From the NCBI RefSeq assembly GCF_026020075.1, contig NZ_CP102772.1, forward strand, positions 4,678,501 through 4,742,500: a DNA stretch of 64,000 nt, given 5' to 3'. The first letter of the stretch is position 1. Each line of letters starts with the position of its first letter. The notes under the pieces are model-generated. The model made no database searches. It was not told the DNA's origin and worked only from the letters and a program-made list of their open reading frames with translations. A program made the translations under genes and the position numbers. Shown in pieces: positions 47,156 through 56,430 of the stretch. Origin of the DNA: Bosea sp. NBC_00550. Its GTDB lineage: Bacteria; Pseudomonadota; Alphaproteobacteria; Rhizobiales; Beijerinckiaceae.

Positions 47156-48073
47156 CTACGGCTCGGCGCAAAGACGCGCGAGCGCGGCGGCGAAGCTGCG
47201 GGCCGCGGGCCCGAGCGGCGCATCGAGGCGATGGCCGACATAGGCCTCCGCCGGGAGTTGCGCGCGGCGGCCGAGAACGCCGGTCTCGACGCGCGCGAGG
47301 CGGCCATTCGCAAGGTCCTCGGCCGCAAGCCAGCCCGGCAATCGGCCCCAGCCCAGACCGGCCAGGATCATGGCGTGCTTGATGTCCTGCCCGCCGACGC
47401 GGCAGGTTCGCGGCGAGATCACGCCGATATCGCGCTGATCCGTCAACGACGACCGGTCGAACTGCACGATCTGGAGATGATCGGCGAGCGCGGCGGCATC
47501 GAGCGGCCCCGCCTGTTGCGCGAGTGGATGCGCAGCCGCGACCACGGCGATCATGTCGATCGCGGTCAGTGCGTCTACCGCAATGCGGGGGTCGCGAAAG
47601 CTCTCGCCGACGATGATCGAGAGCTGGCTGCGCTTTTCCAGCAGCGCGGTGATCGGCCCGCCGAGCGCCTCGGCCGAGAGCCGTATCGCGACCGACGGAT
47701 AGGTCTGGCTCATCTCGGCCAGGGCGGCGCCGACAAGCAGGGGCGGGAACAGCACGTCGACGGTCAGCGACAATTCCAGCTCTACCCCGTCGCGCAATCC
47801 TCGTGCCCGGGCACGCATCGCGTCGACCCGCAGCAGCACGTCGCGGACATTGCTGAGCAGCGCCTGCCCTTCCGATGTCAGGGCGGGCTTGTGTCCCGAA
47901 CGATCGAACAGGGCGATGCCGAGTTCGTCCTCGAGCTTTGCGATGGCGTGGCTGACGGCAGACTGCACCCGGCCGAGCCGGGCGGCCGCGGCGCGAAAGC
48001 TGCCGGCTTCCGCCACAGTCAGGAACATCCGCATCCGGTCGAGCGACAGGCTGTCGAGCATGATCGATTCCAT
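47156..48073 (-). CDS. LysR family transcriptional regulator
   Basis: 305 residues. Helix-turn-helix at about 20-45 (AAARLGRVQSAVSHAIAKLE), then the effector domain (about 95-300). It starts at the ATG at 48073 or at an internal ATG at 48061, which is equally plausible. It is divergent from an MFS gene and probably regulates it. Confidence 0.9.
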   Translation of the reverse strand: MESIMLDSLSLDRMRMFLTVAEAGSFRAAAARLGRVQSAVSHAIAKLEDELGIALFDRSGHKPALTSEGQALLSNVRDVLLRVDAMRARARGLRDGVELELSLTVDVLFPPLLVGAALAEMSQTYPSVAIRLSAEALGGPITALLEKRSQLSIIVGESFRDPRIAVDALTAIDMIAVVAAAHPLAQQAGPLDAAALADHLQIVQFDRSSLTDQRDIGVISPRTCRVGGQDIKHAMILAGLGWGRLPGWLAAEDLANGRLARVETGVLGRRAQLPAEAYVGHRLDAPLGPAARSFAAALARLCAEP

Positions 48074-48159
48074 AGATCAAGTTGATGCGGATTATCTCAC
48101 TTCCGTCGATGAAGCAGAAGGTCCATCACAGCACAGGGTTTTCAACGAGGCGTGCCGTC

Positions 48160-49401
48160 TTGCGCGGAATTGAGGAAACAGCGGGCGGCGCGGCGGGCAC
48201 GAACCGTATCGGTGCGTCGCCCACGACCGATTGGTGGCTCGTCGCCTTCGTCGTTACCGCCGGCATCGCCGCCTCGCTCCAGATCGGCAAGGCGGCTATC
48301 GCGATCCCGCTGCTGCAGGCGGAGACGGGCTACGATCTGGCCGTGCTCGGCTGGGTCAGCTCGATCTTCGCAGTCCTCGGCCTGTTCGGCGGCGTTCCGG
48401 TTGGCGCGCTCGCCACACGCTTCGGCGACCGGCGCATCCTGCTGCTCGGTCTGGCGCTGCTCGCCTTCGGCAGCGCGCTCGGCGCCGGCACGTCCGGCTT
48501 CGCGCCGCTTCTGGCTTGCCGGCTCATCGAGGGCACCGGCTTCCTGATGGTCAGCGTCTCCGGTCCGGCGCTGCTGCGCCGCTGCGTGGCGGAGCGCGAT
48601 CGGGAGATCGCGATGGCCCTGTGGAGCTGCTTCATGCCGGCGGGAATGGCGCTGGCAATGTTGCTGGGTCCGCTCTTCGGCAATTGGCGTGCGATCTGGC
48701 TGGCGGGCGCCGCCTTCGCGCTCCTTGCCGCCATGGCGGTGCTGCTGCGGGTGCCGGCTGGCGTCGGCGGCGCAAAGATATCGTGGCGCGGCCTCGCAGC
48801 GGATGCCGGCAGCATGTTTCTCGCTCGCGGGCCGGTCCTGCTGGCGCTCTGCTTTGCCCTCTACGCGATGATGTTCTTCGCGGTGCTCAGCTTCCTCCCT
48901 GTCCTGCTGATCGAGCGCATGGGCAGCTCGCTTGCGCTGGCAGGCCTGCTCAGCGGCCTGGCCACGGCCAGCAACATCCTCGGCAACCTTCTGGCCGGCG
49001 TCCTGCTGCGGCGCCGGGTGAACCGCGCGTTGCTCCTCGCCGCAGCCAGCGGCGCCATGGGCCTCGCCGCGCTCTTCGTCTTCCTGCCGCTGCTGCCGGC
49101 GGCAGGCGCCTTCCTCTGCGGTGTCCTGTTCGCGATGGCGGGTGGCTTCATCCCCGCGACCCTGCTCTCGACGGCCGCCGCGATCGCGCCGCGTCCCAAA
49201 CTGGTCCCCACCGCGATCGGCCTGCTGATGCAGGGCAGCAATCTCGGCCAGGTGTTGGGGCCTGCCGTGGTGGGCCTGGTGATTTCCGGGATTGGCTGGT
49301 CGGGTGCGGCGGGGCTCGTGGCAATCCTCGCCCTTCTGGCGATGGCGACGTCGCTGGCCTTGCGCCGTGATGTCGCGCGCCTCACGCGGGCGGGGGGCTG
49401 A
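48160..49401 (+). CDS. MFS transporter, CynX/NimT-like
   Basis: About 413 residues, with 12 predicted membrane helices. GWVSSIFAVLGLFGGVPVG and ATRFGDRRILLLGLA (motif A) are visible. The start is unsure. The in-frame codons before 48160 have poor third-position GC, so the TTG at 48160 is chosen. ATG at 48109 or 48085 are alternatives, but the latter would nearly abut the LysR start. The substrate is unknown. Confidence 0.85.
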   Translation: MRGIEETAGGAAGTNRIGASPTTDWWLVAFVVTAGIAASLQIGKAAIAIPLLQAETGYDLAVLGWVSSIFAVLGLFGGVPVGALATRFGDRRILLLGLALLAFGSALGAGTSGFAPLLACRLIEGTGFLMVSVSGPALLRRCVAERDREIAMALWSCFMPAGMALAMLLGPLFGNWRAIWLAGAAFALLAAMAVLLRVPAGVGGAKISWRGLAADAGSMFLARGPVLLALCFALYAMMFFAVLSFLPVLLIERMGSSLALAGLLSGLATASNILGNLLAGVLLRRRVNRALLLAAASGAMGLAALFVFLPLLPAAGAFLCGVLFAMAGGFIPATLLSTAAAIAPRPKLVPTAIGLLMQGSNLGQVLGPAVVGLVISGIGWSGAAGLVAILALLAMATSLALRRDVARLTRAGG

Positions 49402-49404
49402 CCG

Positions 49405-50016
49405 TCAGCCCTGTTCCCAGCCTGCCCTGACGAGTTCGGGTAGGTCGGATTCGTCCTCCGGCCAGCCGACGCAGAGATAGGCGATCAGCTTCCAGCCGGG
49501 CTGCGCATCCACTGCCGCCGCGATCACATCCGGTTCGAGGATCGAGACCCACCCGACGCCGAGCCCATGCACGCGTGCCGCCAGCCAGAACTGCGTGATC
49601 GCCGCGACGACCGAATAGTCCAGCATCTCCGGCATGGTCCGCCGGCCGAGGCCATGGCCGCGCCCCGTTGCGTGATCGCAGAAGACGGCGAGCTGCACCG
49701 GCGCTTCATGCAGGCCCTCAAGCTTGAGGCGGGCATAGAGCGCGGCCTGTTCGCCCTCGTAGGACGCCAGCGCATCCCCGTTGCAGCGGCTGAAGCTGGC
49801 CCGCACGGCCTCGCGCTGCCGCGGCTCATCGACCGTGAGCCAGCGCCAGGGTTGCGAATGCCCGACCGAGGGCGAGAGCTGAGTCTGGGCGAGCAGCTCT
49901 TCGATCAGCGTGGCCGGCACCGCTTCGCGCCTGAAGCGCCGGACATCGCGACGCCAGCGCAGCAGTTCTCCGAATTGCCGGGCGAACGCCGCGTCGAAGA
50001 CCGGGGCGCCGGTCAC
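49405..50016 (-). CDS. bluB: 5,6-dimethylbenzimidazole synthase
   Basis: 203 residues. The flavin-destructase family is recognised by RWRRDVRRFRREAVP, SPSVGHSQPWRW (about 48-59) and GLGVGWVSILEPDVI. BluB splits FMN with O2 to make DMB, the lower ligand of B12. Its start overlaps the cobB stop by 4 bases (ATGA). It is the last gene of the minus-strand cob block. Confidence 0.93.
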   Translation of the reverse strand: MTGAPVFDAAFARQFGELLRWRRDVRRFRREAVPATLIEELLAQTQLSPSVGHSQPWRWLTVDEPRQREAVRASFSRCNGDALASYEGEQAALYARLKLEGLHEAPVQLAVFCDHATGRGHGLGRRTMPEMLDYSVVAAITQFWLAARVHGLGVGWVSILEPDVIAAAVDAQPGWKLIAYLCVGWPEDESDLPELVRAGWEQG

Positions 50017-51335
50017 GCGGACGGCGCCGTCGCGATGGCATGGAAGAACGACCCCGTCACCAGCCCGCGTCGGCTGCCGGCCGGGGCCGGAGCGGAGCCA
50101 TGCGGGTCGCCGACCATGGCGAAGGGCGGATCTTCGCCTTGCGCGACGATGCTGGCATAGTGGAACTCATGGCCCGTCAGGGTCGCGCCGGCCAACCCGA
50201 GCGGGCCATCCGCCTGCAGCACGGCGCGGCGATAGCCGAGATTCATTTTGCGTTTGGCGAAGGAGGTCTCGACCGAGAGCAGCCCGGCCATGCCATGCGA
50301 AACGCCGTCCGCATCCGTCAGGCTGCGGCCGAGCACCATGTAGCCGCCGCACTCGCCATGCACTGGCCGGGTCTCGGCGAAGCTGCGCAGGCCGCCGAGG
50401 AAACGTGCTGCCGCCGCGATCGTCGCGGCATGGAGCTCGGGATAACCGCCCGGCAGCCAGCAGGCGTCGCAGTGCTCCGGCGGCGCCTCGTCCTGCAGCG
50501 GCGAGAACGGCACGAGTTCGGCGCCTGCCGCCCGCCATCCTGCCTCGACATGCGGATAGACGAAGGAGAAGGCCGCATCGCGCGCGATGGCGATCCGCCG
50601 GCCCGGAGCCGGCAGGGGCGGGGTGTCGTGGGCGGGTGGCAACCTCGTCTCGCCGGCGGCTGCGATCACCGCATCGAGGTCGACCGCGGCGGCCACGGCC
50701 TCCGCCAGCGCATCGAGTCGCGCATGCAGATCGGCCGTCTCGCCCGCCTGCACCAGCCCGAGATGCCGCTCGGGCAGGATCAGGCTCGCTTCGCGCGGCA
50801 GGGCGCCGAGGACGGGCATCCCGATGCGCTCCATGCCCTGCCGGGCGAGGCGCTCATGGCGCGCGCTGGCGACCTTGTTGAGGATCACGCCGGCCACGCG
50901 AATGCGCGGATCGTAAACCCGGCAGCCGAGCGCGACCGCCGCTGCCGATTGCGCCTGGCCGGAGACGTCGATGACGAGCAGGACCGGCCAGCCGGTCAGG
51001 GCGGCGATGTCGGCGCTGGCGCCGGTATGCCCCTCCGGTCCCGGCACGGCATCGAACAGTCCCATGGAGCCTTCGGCGATGACGAGATCGGCCGCTTCGA
51101 TCGCATCTTGAGTGATGCGCCCGAGCAGGCCGTCCGGCATGGCATAGGAATCGAGATTGGCGCTGGGTGCGCCGGTCGCTGCGGCGTGGAAGGCCGGGTC
51201 GATGTAATCAGGCCCGCATTTCAGGCCGCGCACGGTGAGGCCGCGCTGGACGAGCGCACGCTGCAATCCCAGGGTGATCGTCGTCTTGCCGGAGCCGGAG
51301 CGCGGCGCGGCGATGAGCAGGCCGCGCGCGCTCAT
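50013..51335 (-). CDS. cobB: Cobyrinate a,c-diamide synthase (hydrogenobyrinate type)
   Basis: 440 residues. The N-terminal ATPase domain has the P-loop [12 protein letters not shown] (about 12-23). The C-terminal glutamine amidotransferase has its nucleophile in [12 protein letters not shown] (Cys about 330). It amidates the a and c side chains before cobalt insertion by CobNST. It is joined by ATGA overlaps to cobM upstream and bluB downstream. Confidence 0.95.
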   Translation of the reverse strand: MSARGLLIAAPRSGSGKTTITLGLQRALVQRGLTVRGLKCGPDYIDPAFHAAATGAPSANLDSYAMPDGLLGRITQDAIEAADLVIAEGSMGLFDAVPGPEGHTGASADIAALTGWPVLLVIDVSGQAQSAAAVALGCRVYDPRIRVAGVILNKVASARHERLARQGMERIGMPVLGALPREASLILPERHLGLVQAGETADLHARLDALAEAVAAAVDLDAVIAAAGETRLPPAHDTPPLPAPGRRIAIARDAAFSFVYPHVEAGWRAAGAELVPFSPLQDEAPPEHCDACWLPGGYPELHAATIAAAARFLGGLRSFAETRPVHGECGGYMVLGRSLTDADGVSHGMAGLLSVETSFAKRKMNLGYRRAVLQADGPLGLAGATLTGHEFHYASIVAQGEDPPFAMVGDPHGSAPAPAGSRRGLVTGSFFHAIATAPSA

Positions 51336-52096
51336 GCGCCGCCCCGAGGCCGGAAGCGGCGGTCGTAATCGACCGAATAGAGCGCGCTCTCGCGGAAATC
51401 ATCTGCCGCCAGCGCCGGGCCGACAAGGATAAGCGCCGTGCGTTCGAGGGCACTCTCGCGAACCTGTCCGGCGATGTCGGCGAGCGTACCGCGCAGCACG
51501 GTCTCGTCGGGCCATGTCGCGCGGAACACCACCGCGACCGGGCATTCCGCGCCATAGAATGGGGTCAGCTCCGCCACGACCTGCCCGATCACATGGATCG
51601 AGAGATGGATGGCGAGCGTCGCGCCGGAGGCAGCGAAAGTCGAGAGCGTCTCCTTCGGTGGCATGGCCGAGGCGCGGCCCGAGGTGCGCGTCAGCACCAG
51701 CGATTGTGCGACGCCGGGCAGGGTGAGCTCGCGCTTCAGCGCGGCGGCGGCGGCGGCGAAGGCCGGCACGCCCGGCGTCACGCTGTAGGGAATGCCAAGC
51801 CGGTCGAGCCGGCGCATCTGTTCGCCACAGGCGCTCCAGATCGAGAGATCGCCGGAATGCAGCCGCGCCACATCCTGCCCGGCGCGATGTGCTTCCTCCA
51901 TCTCGGCGATGATCGCGTCGAGGTCGAGCGGGGCTGTATCGACGATACGCGCGCCCGGCGGGCACCAGTCGAGCATCGCCTTCGGGATCAGCGAGCCGGC
52001 ATAGAGGCAGATTGGGCAGGCGGCGATGAGATCGCGGCCGCGCAGGGTGATGAGGTCCGGCGCGCCCGGTCCGGCGCCGATGAAATGGATGGTCAT
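51332..52096 (-). CDS. cobM: Precorrin-4 C11-methyltransferase
   Basis: 254 residues from the ATG at 52096. It begins [20 protein letters not shown], and has [11 protein letters not shown] and [15 protein letters not shown], motifs of the C-11 tetrapyrrole methylases. Reading frame upstream of 52096 crosses a palindromic repeat and is not expected to be translated. Confidence 0.95.
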   Translation of the reverse strand: MTIHFIGAGPGAPDLITLRGRDLIAACPICLYAGSLIPKAMLDWCPPGARIVDTAPLDLDAIIAEMEEAHRAGQDVARLHSGDLSIWSACGEQMRRLDRLGIPYSVTPGVPAFAAAAAALKRELTLPGVAQSLVLTRTSGRASAMPPKETLSTFAASGATLAIHLSIHVIGQVVAELTPFYGAECPVAVVFRATWPDETVLRGTLADIAGQVRESALERTALILVGPALAADDFRESALYSVDYDRRFRPRGGA

Positions 52097-52122
52097 AAGG
52101 ACGATGCCTTGCGGTTCTGCCC

Positions 52123-52267
52123 CGTCATTCCGGGACGCAGCGAAGCTGCGGGCCCGGAACCCAGAACCGATGCCGCTTCTCGTGACGCCATGCGTCGCGC
52201 GCTTCCCTCTGTCGGACCTGCGGTTCTGGATTCCGGGCTCATGCCTACGGCATGTCCCGGAAAGACG
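52123..52267. repeat. Palindromic repeat, class C, between cobE and cobM
   Basis: Arms CGTCATTCCGGG and CCCGGAAAGACG (one mismatch to the usual ATGACG). It contains GGAACCCAGAACCGATGCCG as in the 11223 copy, and TGGATTCCGGGCTCATGCC. It sits in the 187-base gap within the cob operon. Confidence 0.85.
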
Positions 52268-52283
52268 CAGAGGTTCCGGGCTA

Positions 52284-52673
52284 TCACGACGCGCTCCGTG
52301 CCAGCGCGCAGGTGACGCGGGCGGTCGCGATGCGCGGCTGCACCAGCGTTCCGCCGGGACCTGCGCCTGCGAGCGCCGCAGCCTCGGCCACCGAGCCGAC
52401 GCCATAGAGCGAGGCGATCCGGGTCGAACGCGTCGCGCAGGCGGCCTCGAAGCCCTTCAGCGCCTCGTCGGGAATGGCGACGAGCTCGGCAGACCGGTCG
52501 GCGGCGGCGGCGATCATGCCGACCTCCGCGACGCGACTCGCCAGCGTGGCGAAACGCGCGGTCTCGCTGCCCGCAAGGCCGGCGATCGCCAGCGCCTCGT
52601 CGAGGCAGGCGAGGATGTCGGCAGCCTCAGTTCCGGGCCGGATGCCGATGCCGGCGACGAGGCGGCCGGTCAT
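52284..52673 (-). CDS. cobE: CobE/CbiG C-terminal-like cobalamin biosynthesis protein
   Basis: 129 residues. [15 protein letters not shown] at the start, [27 protein letters not shown], and the end RATVTCALA (here [10 protein letters not shown]) match CobE, the free-standing equivalent of the CbiG C-terminal domain. Its role in the aerobic route is not firmly established. Repeats flank it on both sides, isolating it from cobL and cobM. Confidence 0.9.
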   Translation of the reverse strand: MTGRLVAGIGIRPGTEAADILACLDEALAIAGLAGSETARFATLASRVAEVGMIAAAADRSAELVAIPDEALKGFEAACATRSTRIASLYGVGSVAEAAALAGAGPGGTLVQPRIATARVTCALARSAS

Positions 52674-52699
52674 CTGGGAACCCTCGCGATGATATTCGT

Positions 52700-52800
52700 C
52701 GTCATCCCGGGCGACCGCAGGGAGACCCGGGATCCACGCCAGAACGCTTCAGGCATGGATCCCGGAGTGGCGCCGCTCACGCGGCTTGTCCGGGATGACG
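52700..52800. repeat. Palindromic repeat, class B, between cobL and cobE
   Basis: Arms CGTCATCCCGGG and TGTCCGGGATGACG; inner GGGATCCA and TGGATCCC are inverted. It occupies most of the 148-base gap. Confidence 0.85.
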
Positions 52801-52821
52801 GCGCGGATGGTGTCAAATGCT

Positions 52822-54072
52822 TCAAGGCTTCTCGACCCGCCACTGCGTCACCGGCATCGCCGGCCGCCAGCCATGCTTGCCGCCGACGGGTGCCAGCCGG
52901 TCGATCGAAATGCGCCTGAGCGAGCCGCCATGCTCGGCATGCAGCGCCGCGAGCTTCGCCTCGCCCTCGATCGTCACGACATTGGCGACGAGCCGGCCGC
53001 CGGGCTTCAGCGCCGCCCAGGCGGCGTCGAACAGCCCGTCCTCCGTCAGCCCGCCACCGATGAAGATCGCATCCGGCGCCTCGCGCCCGACGAAGCCTGC
53101 GGGCGCTTCGCCGAAGACATCGACGGAGAGCCCGCCGAGCTCGAGCCTGTTGCGCGCGATACGCTCGGCGCGTTCCGGCTTCGCCTCGAAGGCGACCGCC
53201 CGGTTGCGGACATGGCGCTGGCACCATTCGACGGCGATGGAACCGGAGCCCGCTCCGACATCCCAGAGCAGTTCCCCGGCGCGCGGCGCCAGGGCAGAGA
53301 GGGTGATGGCGCGGATTTCCGATTTGGTGATCTGCCCGTCATGGGCGAACCAATCCTCGTCGAGACCGGGCGTGAGCGGCAGAATATGGGCATCGCGCCC
53401 GGCCACGACATCGACCGCGATCATGTTCAGCGGCACGATGTCGTCGAAGGCGAAGGCATCGGCCCGCGTCTCGCGCACGCGCTCCTGCGGGCCGCCAAGC
53501 TGCTCCATCACGACGAGACGGCTGGCGCCGAGGCCGCGCGCGCGCATCAGCTCGGCGACGGCGCGCGGCGTCGTCTCGTCCCAGGAGAGGGCGAGGATGC
53601 GCGCGCCGGGCTGCAGATGCGGCACGATCCGATAGAGCGTGCGCCCATGCAGCGAGACCAGCGCGCATTCCTCCTGCGGCCAGCGCATCCGCGTGCAGGC
53701 CATCGAAAAGGAGGAGAGCTGCGGAATGATCCGCATTTCCGCAGCCGGGATGGCGCGGCTCAGGCTGTTGCCGATGCCGTAATGGAAGGGGTCGCTGGTC
53801 GCGAGCACGCAGACCTTGCGGCCGCGTTCAGCCAGGATCTGCGGCAGCGCATTGCGGAAGGGCTGCGGCCAGGGCCTGAGCTCGCCCGGCACGGAGCCGA
53901 CGAGCGCGATGTGCCGCTCGCCACCAAAGACGATCTCGGCCTCGTTCAGCGCGGCGAGTGCCTCGCGGCTGAGGCCTGCGGGGCCGTCTTCCCCTAGCCC
54001 GACCAGCGAGAGCCAGGGCGTTGGCGCCTCGCGGCTCGACAGGGCATCCGATTCACGTAAGACTGCCGACAT
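52822..54072 (-). CDS. cobL: Precorrin-6B C5,15-methyltransferase (decarboxylating)
   Basis: 416 residues. The N-terminal CbiE-like methylase domain (WLSLVGLGEDGPAGLS, then ATSDPFHYGIG) is fused to a CbiT-like domain (KSEIRAITLSALAPRAGELL, WDVGAGSGSIAVEW, about 250-275). It methylates C-5 and C-15 and decarboxylates the C-12 acetate. The ATG at 54072 has GAGGA upstream; an ATG at 54084 is possible. Either way the start overlaps the divergent cobK start. Confidence 0.93.
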   Translation of the reverse strand: MSAVLRESDALSSREAPTPWLSLVGLGEDGPAGLSREALAALNEAEIVFGGERHIALVGSVPGELRPWPQPFRNALPQILAERGRKVCVLATSDPFHYGIGNSLSRAIPAAEMRIIPQLSSFSMACTRMRWPQEECALVSLHGRTLYRIVPHLQPGARILALSWDETTPRAVAELMRARGLGASRLVVMEQLGGPQERVRETRADAFAFDDIVPLNMIAVDVVAGRDAHILPLTPGLDEDWFAHDGQITKSEIRAITLSALAPRAGELLWDVGAGSGSIAVEWCQRHVRNRAVAFEAKPERAERIARNRLELGGLSVDVFGEAPAGFVGREAPDAIFIGGGLTEDGLFDAAWAALKPGGRLVANVVTIEGEAKLAALHAEHGGSLRRISIDRLAPVGGKHGWRPAMPVTQWRVEKP

Positions 54073-54835
54073 GACCGTCCTCATCCTTGGCGGAACGAGC
54101 GAAGCTGCTGCGCTTGATCAGCTTCTGGCTGATCAAGCTCCGGAAATCCGTGCCATTATCTCGCTGGCGGGGCACACCGTCGATCCCCGGCCGACGAATC
54201 TGCCGGTGCGCGTCGGCGGCTTCGGCGGCATCGACGGCTTGAGACAATATCTCGTCGAGCAGGGCATCGTCGCCGTCGTCGATGCGACCCATCCCTTCGC
54301 CGCGATCATGCCCTTCAACGCCGAGCATGCCTGCAAGGCGGAAGGCGTGCCGCTGTTGGCGATCCGGCGCGAATCCTGGGCGCCGCGCGCCGGCGACCGC
54401 TGGAAATCGGTGCCGGATATCGATGCCGCCGTGCAGGCCCTCGGCGAGGCGTCGCGCCGGGTCTTCCTCACCGTGGGCCGCCTCGAACTGCCAGCTTTCG
54501 CCGATGCTCCCCAGCATCGCTACCTCGTGCGCGTCATCGAGCCGATCGGCGACCGGCTGCCGGTGCCGCATGTCGATGTCATCCAGCAGCGCGGGCCGTT
54601 CGACACTGACGACGAGGAGGATCTGATGCGCCGCGAGGGTGTGGAGATCCTGGTCAGCAAGAATTCCGGTGGCCCTGCGACGGTCGGCAAGCTCGCGGCG
54701 GCGCGCCGGCTCTCCCTGCCGGTGGTGATGGTGGAGCGGCCGCCCAAGCCCGATGTCGAGACCGTCGATCATATCGATCAGGTCCTGCCCTGGCTGGTGG
54801 CGCAGGGGCTCTTCGTCACCGAGCGCGGCGTGTAG
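54071..54835 (+). CDS. cobK: Precorrin-6A reductase
   Basis: 254 residues. MTVLILGGTSEAAALDQLL is the typical CobK N terminus, so the start is fixed at 54071. VDATHPFAAIMPFNAEHAC, VFLTVGRLEL and LVSKNSGG (with TVGKLAAAR) are CobK motifs. It reduces precorrin-6A with NADPH. It is the only plus-strand gene in this part of the cluster. Its start overlaps cobL head to head, and its last 58 bases overlap cobJ tail to tail. Confidence 0.95.
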   Translation: MTVLILGGTSEAAALDQLLADQAPEIRAIISLAGHTVDPRPTNLPVRVGGFGGIDGLRQYLVEQGIVAVVDATHPFAAIMPFNAEHACKAEGVPLLAIRRESWAPRAGDRWKSVPDIDAAVQALGEASRRVFLTVGRLELPAFADAPQHRYLVRVIEPIGDRLPVPHVDVIQQRGPFDTDDEEDLMRREGVEILVSKNSGGPATVGKLAAARRLSLPVVMVERPPKPDVETVDHIDQVLPWLVAQGLFVTERGV

Positions 54836-55689
54836 ACGTAAGGCGCGGCGCCCTCGCGGGCGATCAGCCGCGTGCTCGATGCCCCGATCATCACCAGCGT
54901 CGCCATGTCGGCCGTGCCGGCTGTCGCGATCGCCTCAGCGAGCGTGAGAACGCGCAGGATCTCGTCCGGCCGCCCGACGGCACGGGCGAAGAGCACCGGC
55001 GTTTCAGCCGCGCGATGCTCCGCCGCCAGGTCCAGCGCCGCGCCGAGCTGCCAGGGCCGCGCCTTCGAGATCGGGTTGTACAGGCAGATCACGAAATCGG
55101 CGGCGAGGGCCGCCGTCAGGCGCGCCGTCACAACTTCCCAAGGCTTCAGGTTGTCCGAGAGCGAGAGCGCGCAGAAGTCGCCGCCGAGCGGTGCTCCAGC
55201 CCGCGCCGCCGCCGCCAGCATCGCGGTGATGCCGGGCTCCACCGTGATCGGGATGACCAGCCACTCCGCCGGCCCGGCTTCCAACGCCTCGAACACCGCC
55301 GCCGCCATGGCGAAGACGCCGGGATCGCCACCGGAGACGACCACGACCTTGCGGCCCTCAGCAGCCAGCTTCAGCGCGTGGGCGGCGCGCTCGACTTCGA
55401 CGCGATTATCGGAGGCATGCTTGGTCCGGCCGCTCCGTTCCGGCACGCGGTCGAGATAGGGGCCGTAGCCGATGAGATCGCTGGCGGCATCGAGCGCCGC
55501 CTGCGCGGCCGGAGTGATCCATTCGGGCGTGCCGGGGCCGAGGCCGACGATGGTGAGCGAGCCTGTCGCGGTCGTGGCCTTTTTCTCTGCCTTGTCCCGC
55601 TCCGCGCCGTCATCCCGGATCGGCGCGGCTGCGCCGCTTGTCCGGGATGACGGCGGCGGTGAAACAGAATGCGAAGGACCGTCGCTCAC
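54778..55689 (-). CDS. cobJ: Precorrin-3B C17-methyltransferase
   Basis: 303 residues from a GTG that overlaps the cobI stop (GTGA). The methylase proper begins near residue 44 (LTIVGLGPGTPEWITP) and contains YGPYLDRV, VVSGGDPGVFAMA and LYNPISKARPW. The first 43 residues are extra. Codons about 13-28 are a translated palindromic repeat (55608-55652), and no other in-frame start codon exists between it and the domain. The enzyme contracts the ring. Its 3' end overlaps cobK. Confidence 0.94.
   Translation of the reverse strand: MSDGPSHSVSPPPSSRTSGAAAPIRDDGAERDKAEKKATTATGSLTIVGLGPGTPEWITPAAQAALDAASDLIGYGPYLDRVPERSGRTKHASDNRVEVERAAHALKLAAEGRKVVVVSGGDPGVFAMAAAVFEALEAGPAEWLVIPITVEPGITAMLAAAARAGAPLGGDFCALSLSDNLKPWEVVTARLTAALAADFVICLYNPISKARPWQLGAALDLAAEHRAAETPVLFARAVGRPDEILRVLTLAEAIATAGTADMATLVMIGASSTRLIAREGAAPYVYTPRSVTKSPCATSQGRT
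55608..55652. repeat. Palindromic repeat (minimal class B) inside cobJ
   Basis: 45 bases, exactly 15 codons' worth: CGTCATCCCGGA at one end, TCCGGGATGACG at the other, with GGCGCGGCTGCGCC between. On the cobJ strand it is read in the phase that gives SSRTSG and PIRDDG. It lies just after the start codon region. Confidence 0.85.
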
Positions 55690-56426
55690 AGCCGGCGCCC
55701 CTCGCCGGGCACCAGCACCATGGCGAAATAGGGCGCCTCGTCATCGGCCTTGTCGACGAGGCGGGCCACCACCTGCCGCTCCATGGTCGCGCGCTCGACA
55801 TAGATCGCGCGCCCTTCCAGCCCGGCCGCCACGAGCGCGCGGCGCACCTTCGGCAGGTTCCGGCCGAGCTTCATGATGACGGCGGCATCCGTGTCGGCCA
55901 AACGCCGCGCCAGCTCCGCCTCCGGCAGCGTGCCGGGCAGAACGGTCATCACGTCGTCGCCCCAGGTGATCGGCGCGCCGGCCTCGGCCCAGGCGCCGGT
56001 CATGCCGGTGACGCCGGGCACGATTTCGGTCGGGAAGCGCTGGCTCAGGCGCCGCCACAGATGCATGAAGGAGCCATAGAAGAATGGATCTCCGTCGCAG
56101 AGTACGGCGAGGCTGCGCCCGGCCTGCATCTCCGCTGCGAGGCGCTCGGCGGCTTCCTCGTAGAAGGCCGCGATCGGCCCGTCATAATCGGGTTCGCCGA
56201 CGCTGGCCTCGGTCGTGACGGGGAAGGCGAGTTCGATCTCGCGGGCCGAGTCGGGCGCGATGATGGCGTCGGCCGTGGAGCGGGCGTTGCCGCGCCGGCC
56301 ACGCTTGCAGAAATGCACGAGACGGTCGGCCGAGAGGATGATGTCCCGCGCACGCACGGTCATCAAATCCGGCGCGCCCGGTCCGAGGCCGACGCCGTAG
56401 AGCAGGGTCTTTTCTGTCCCGCTCAC
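55686..56426 (-). CDS. cobI: Precorrin-2 C20-methyltransferase
   Basis: 246 residues from a GTG four bases past the cobH stop. LYGVGLGPGAPDLMTVRA, VLCDGDPFFYGSFMHLW and EIVPGVTGMTGAWAEA are CobI motifs. It adds the C-20 methyl group, the first step after precorrin-2. A longer open frame upstream is antisense-like and inside cobH. Confidence 0.95.
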   Translation of the reverse strand: MSGTEKTLLYGVGLGPGAPDLMTVRARDIILSADRLVHFCKRGRRGNARSTADAIIAPDSAREIELAFPVTTEASVGEPDYDGPIAAFYEEAAERLAAEMQAGRSLAVLCDGDPFFYGSFMHLWRRLSQRFPTEIVPGVTGMTGAWAEAGAPITWGDDVMTVLPGTLPEAELARRLADTDAAVIMKLGRNLPKVRRALVAAGLEGRAIYVERATMERQVVARLVDKADDEAPYFAMVLVPGEGRRL

Positions 56427-56430
56427 GCCG

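Noticed and set aside
53900..54100. B12 riboswitch near cobK/cobL
   Set aside because: There is no non-coding space between the two genes, and no B12-box-like sequence was seen. One is more likely upstream of cbtA, outside the window.
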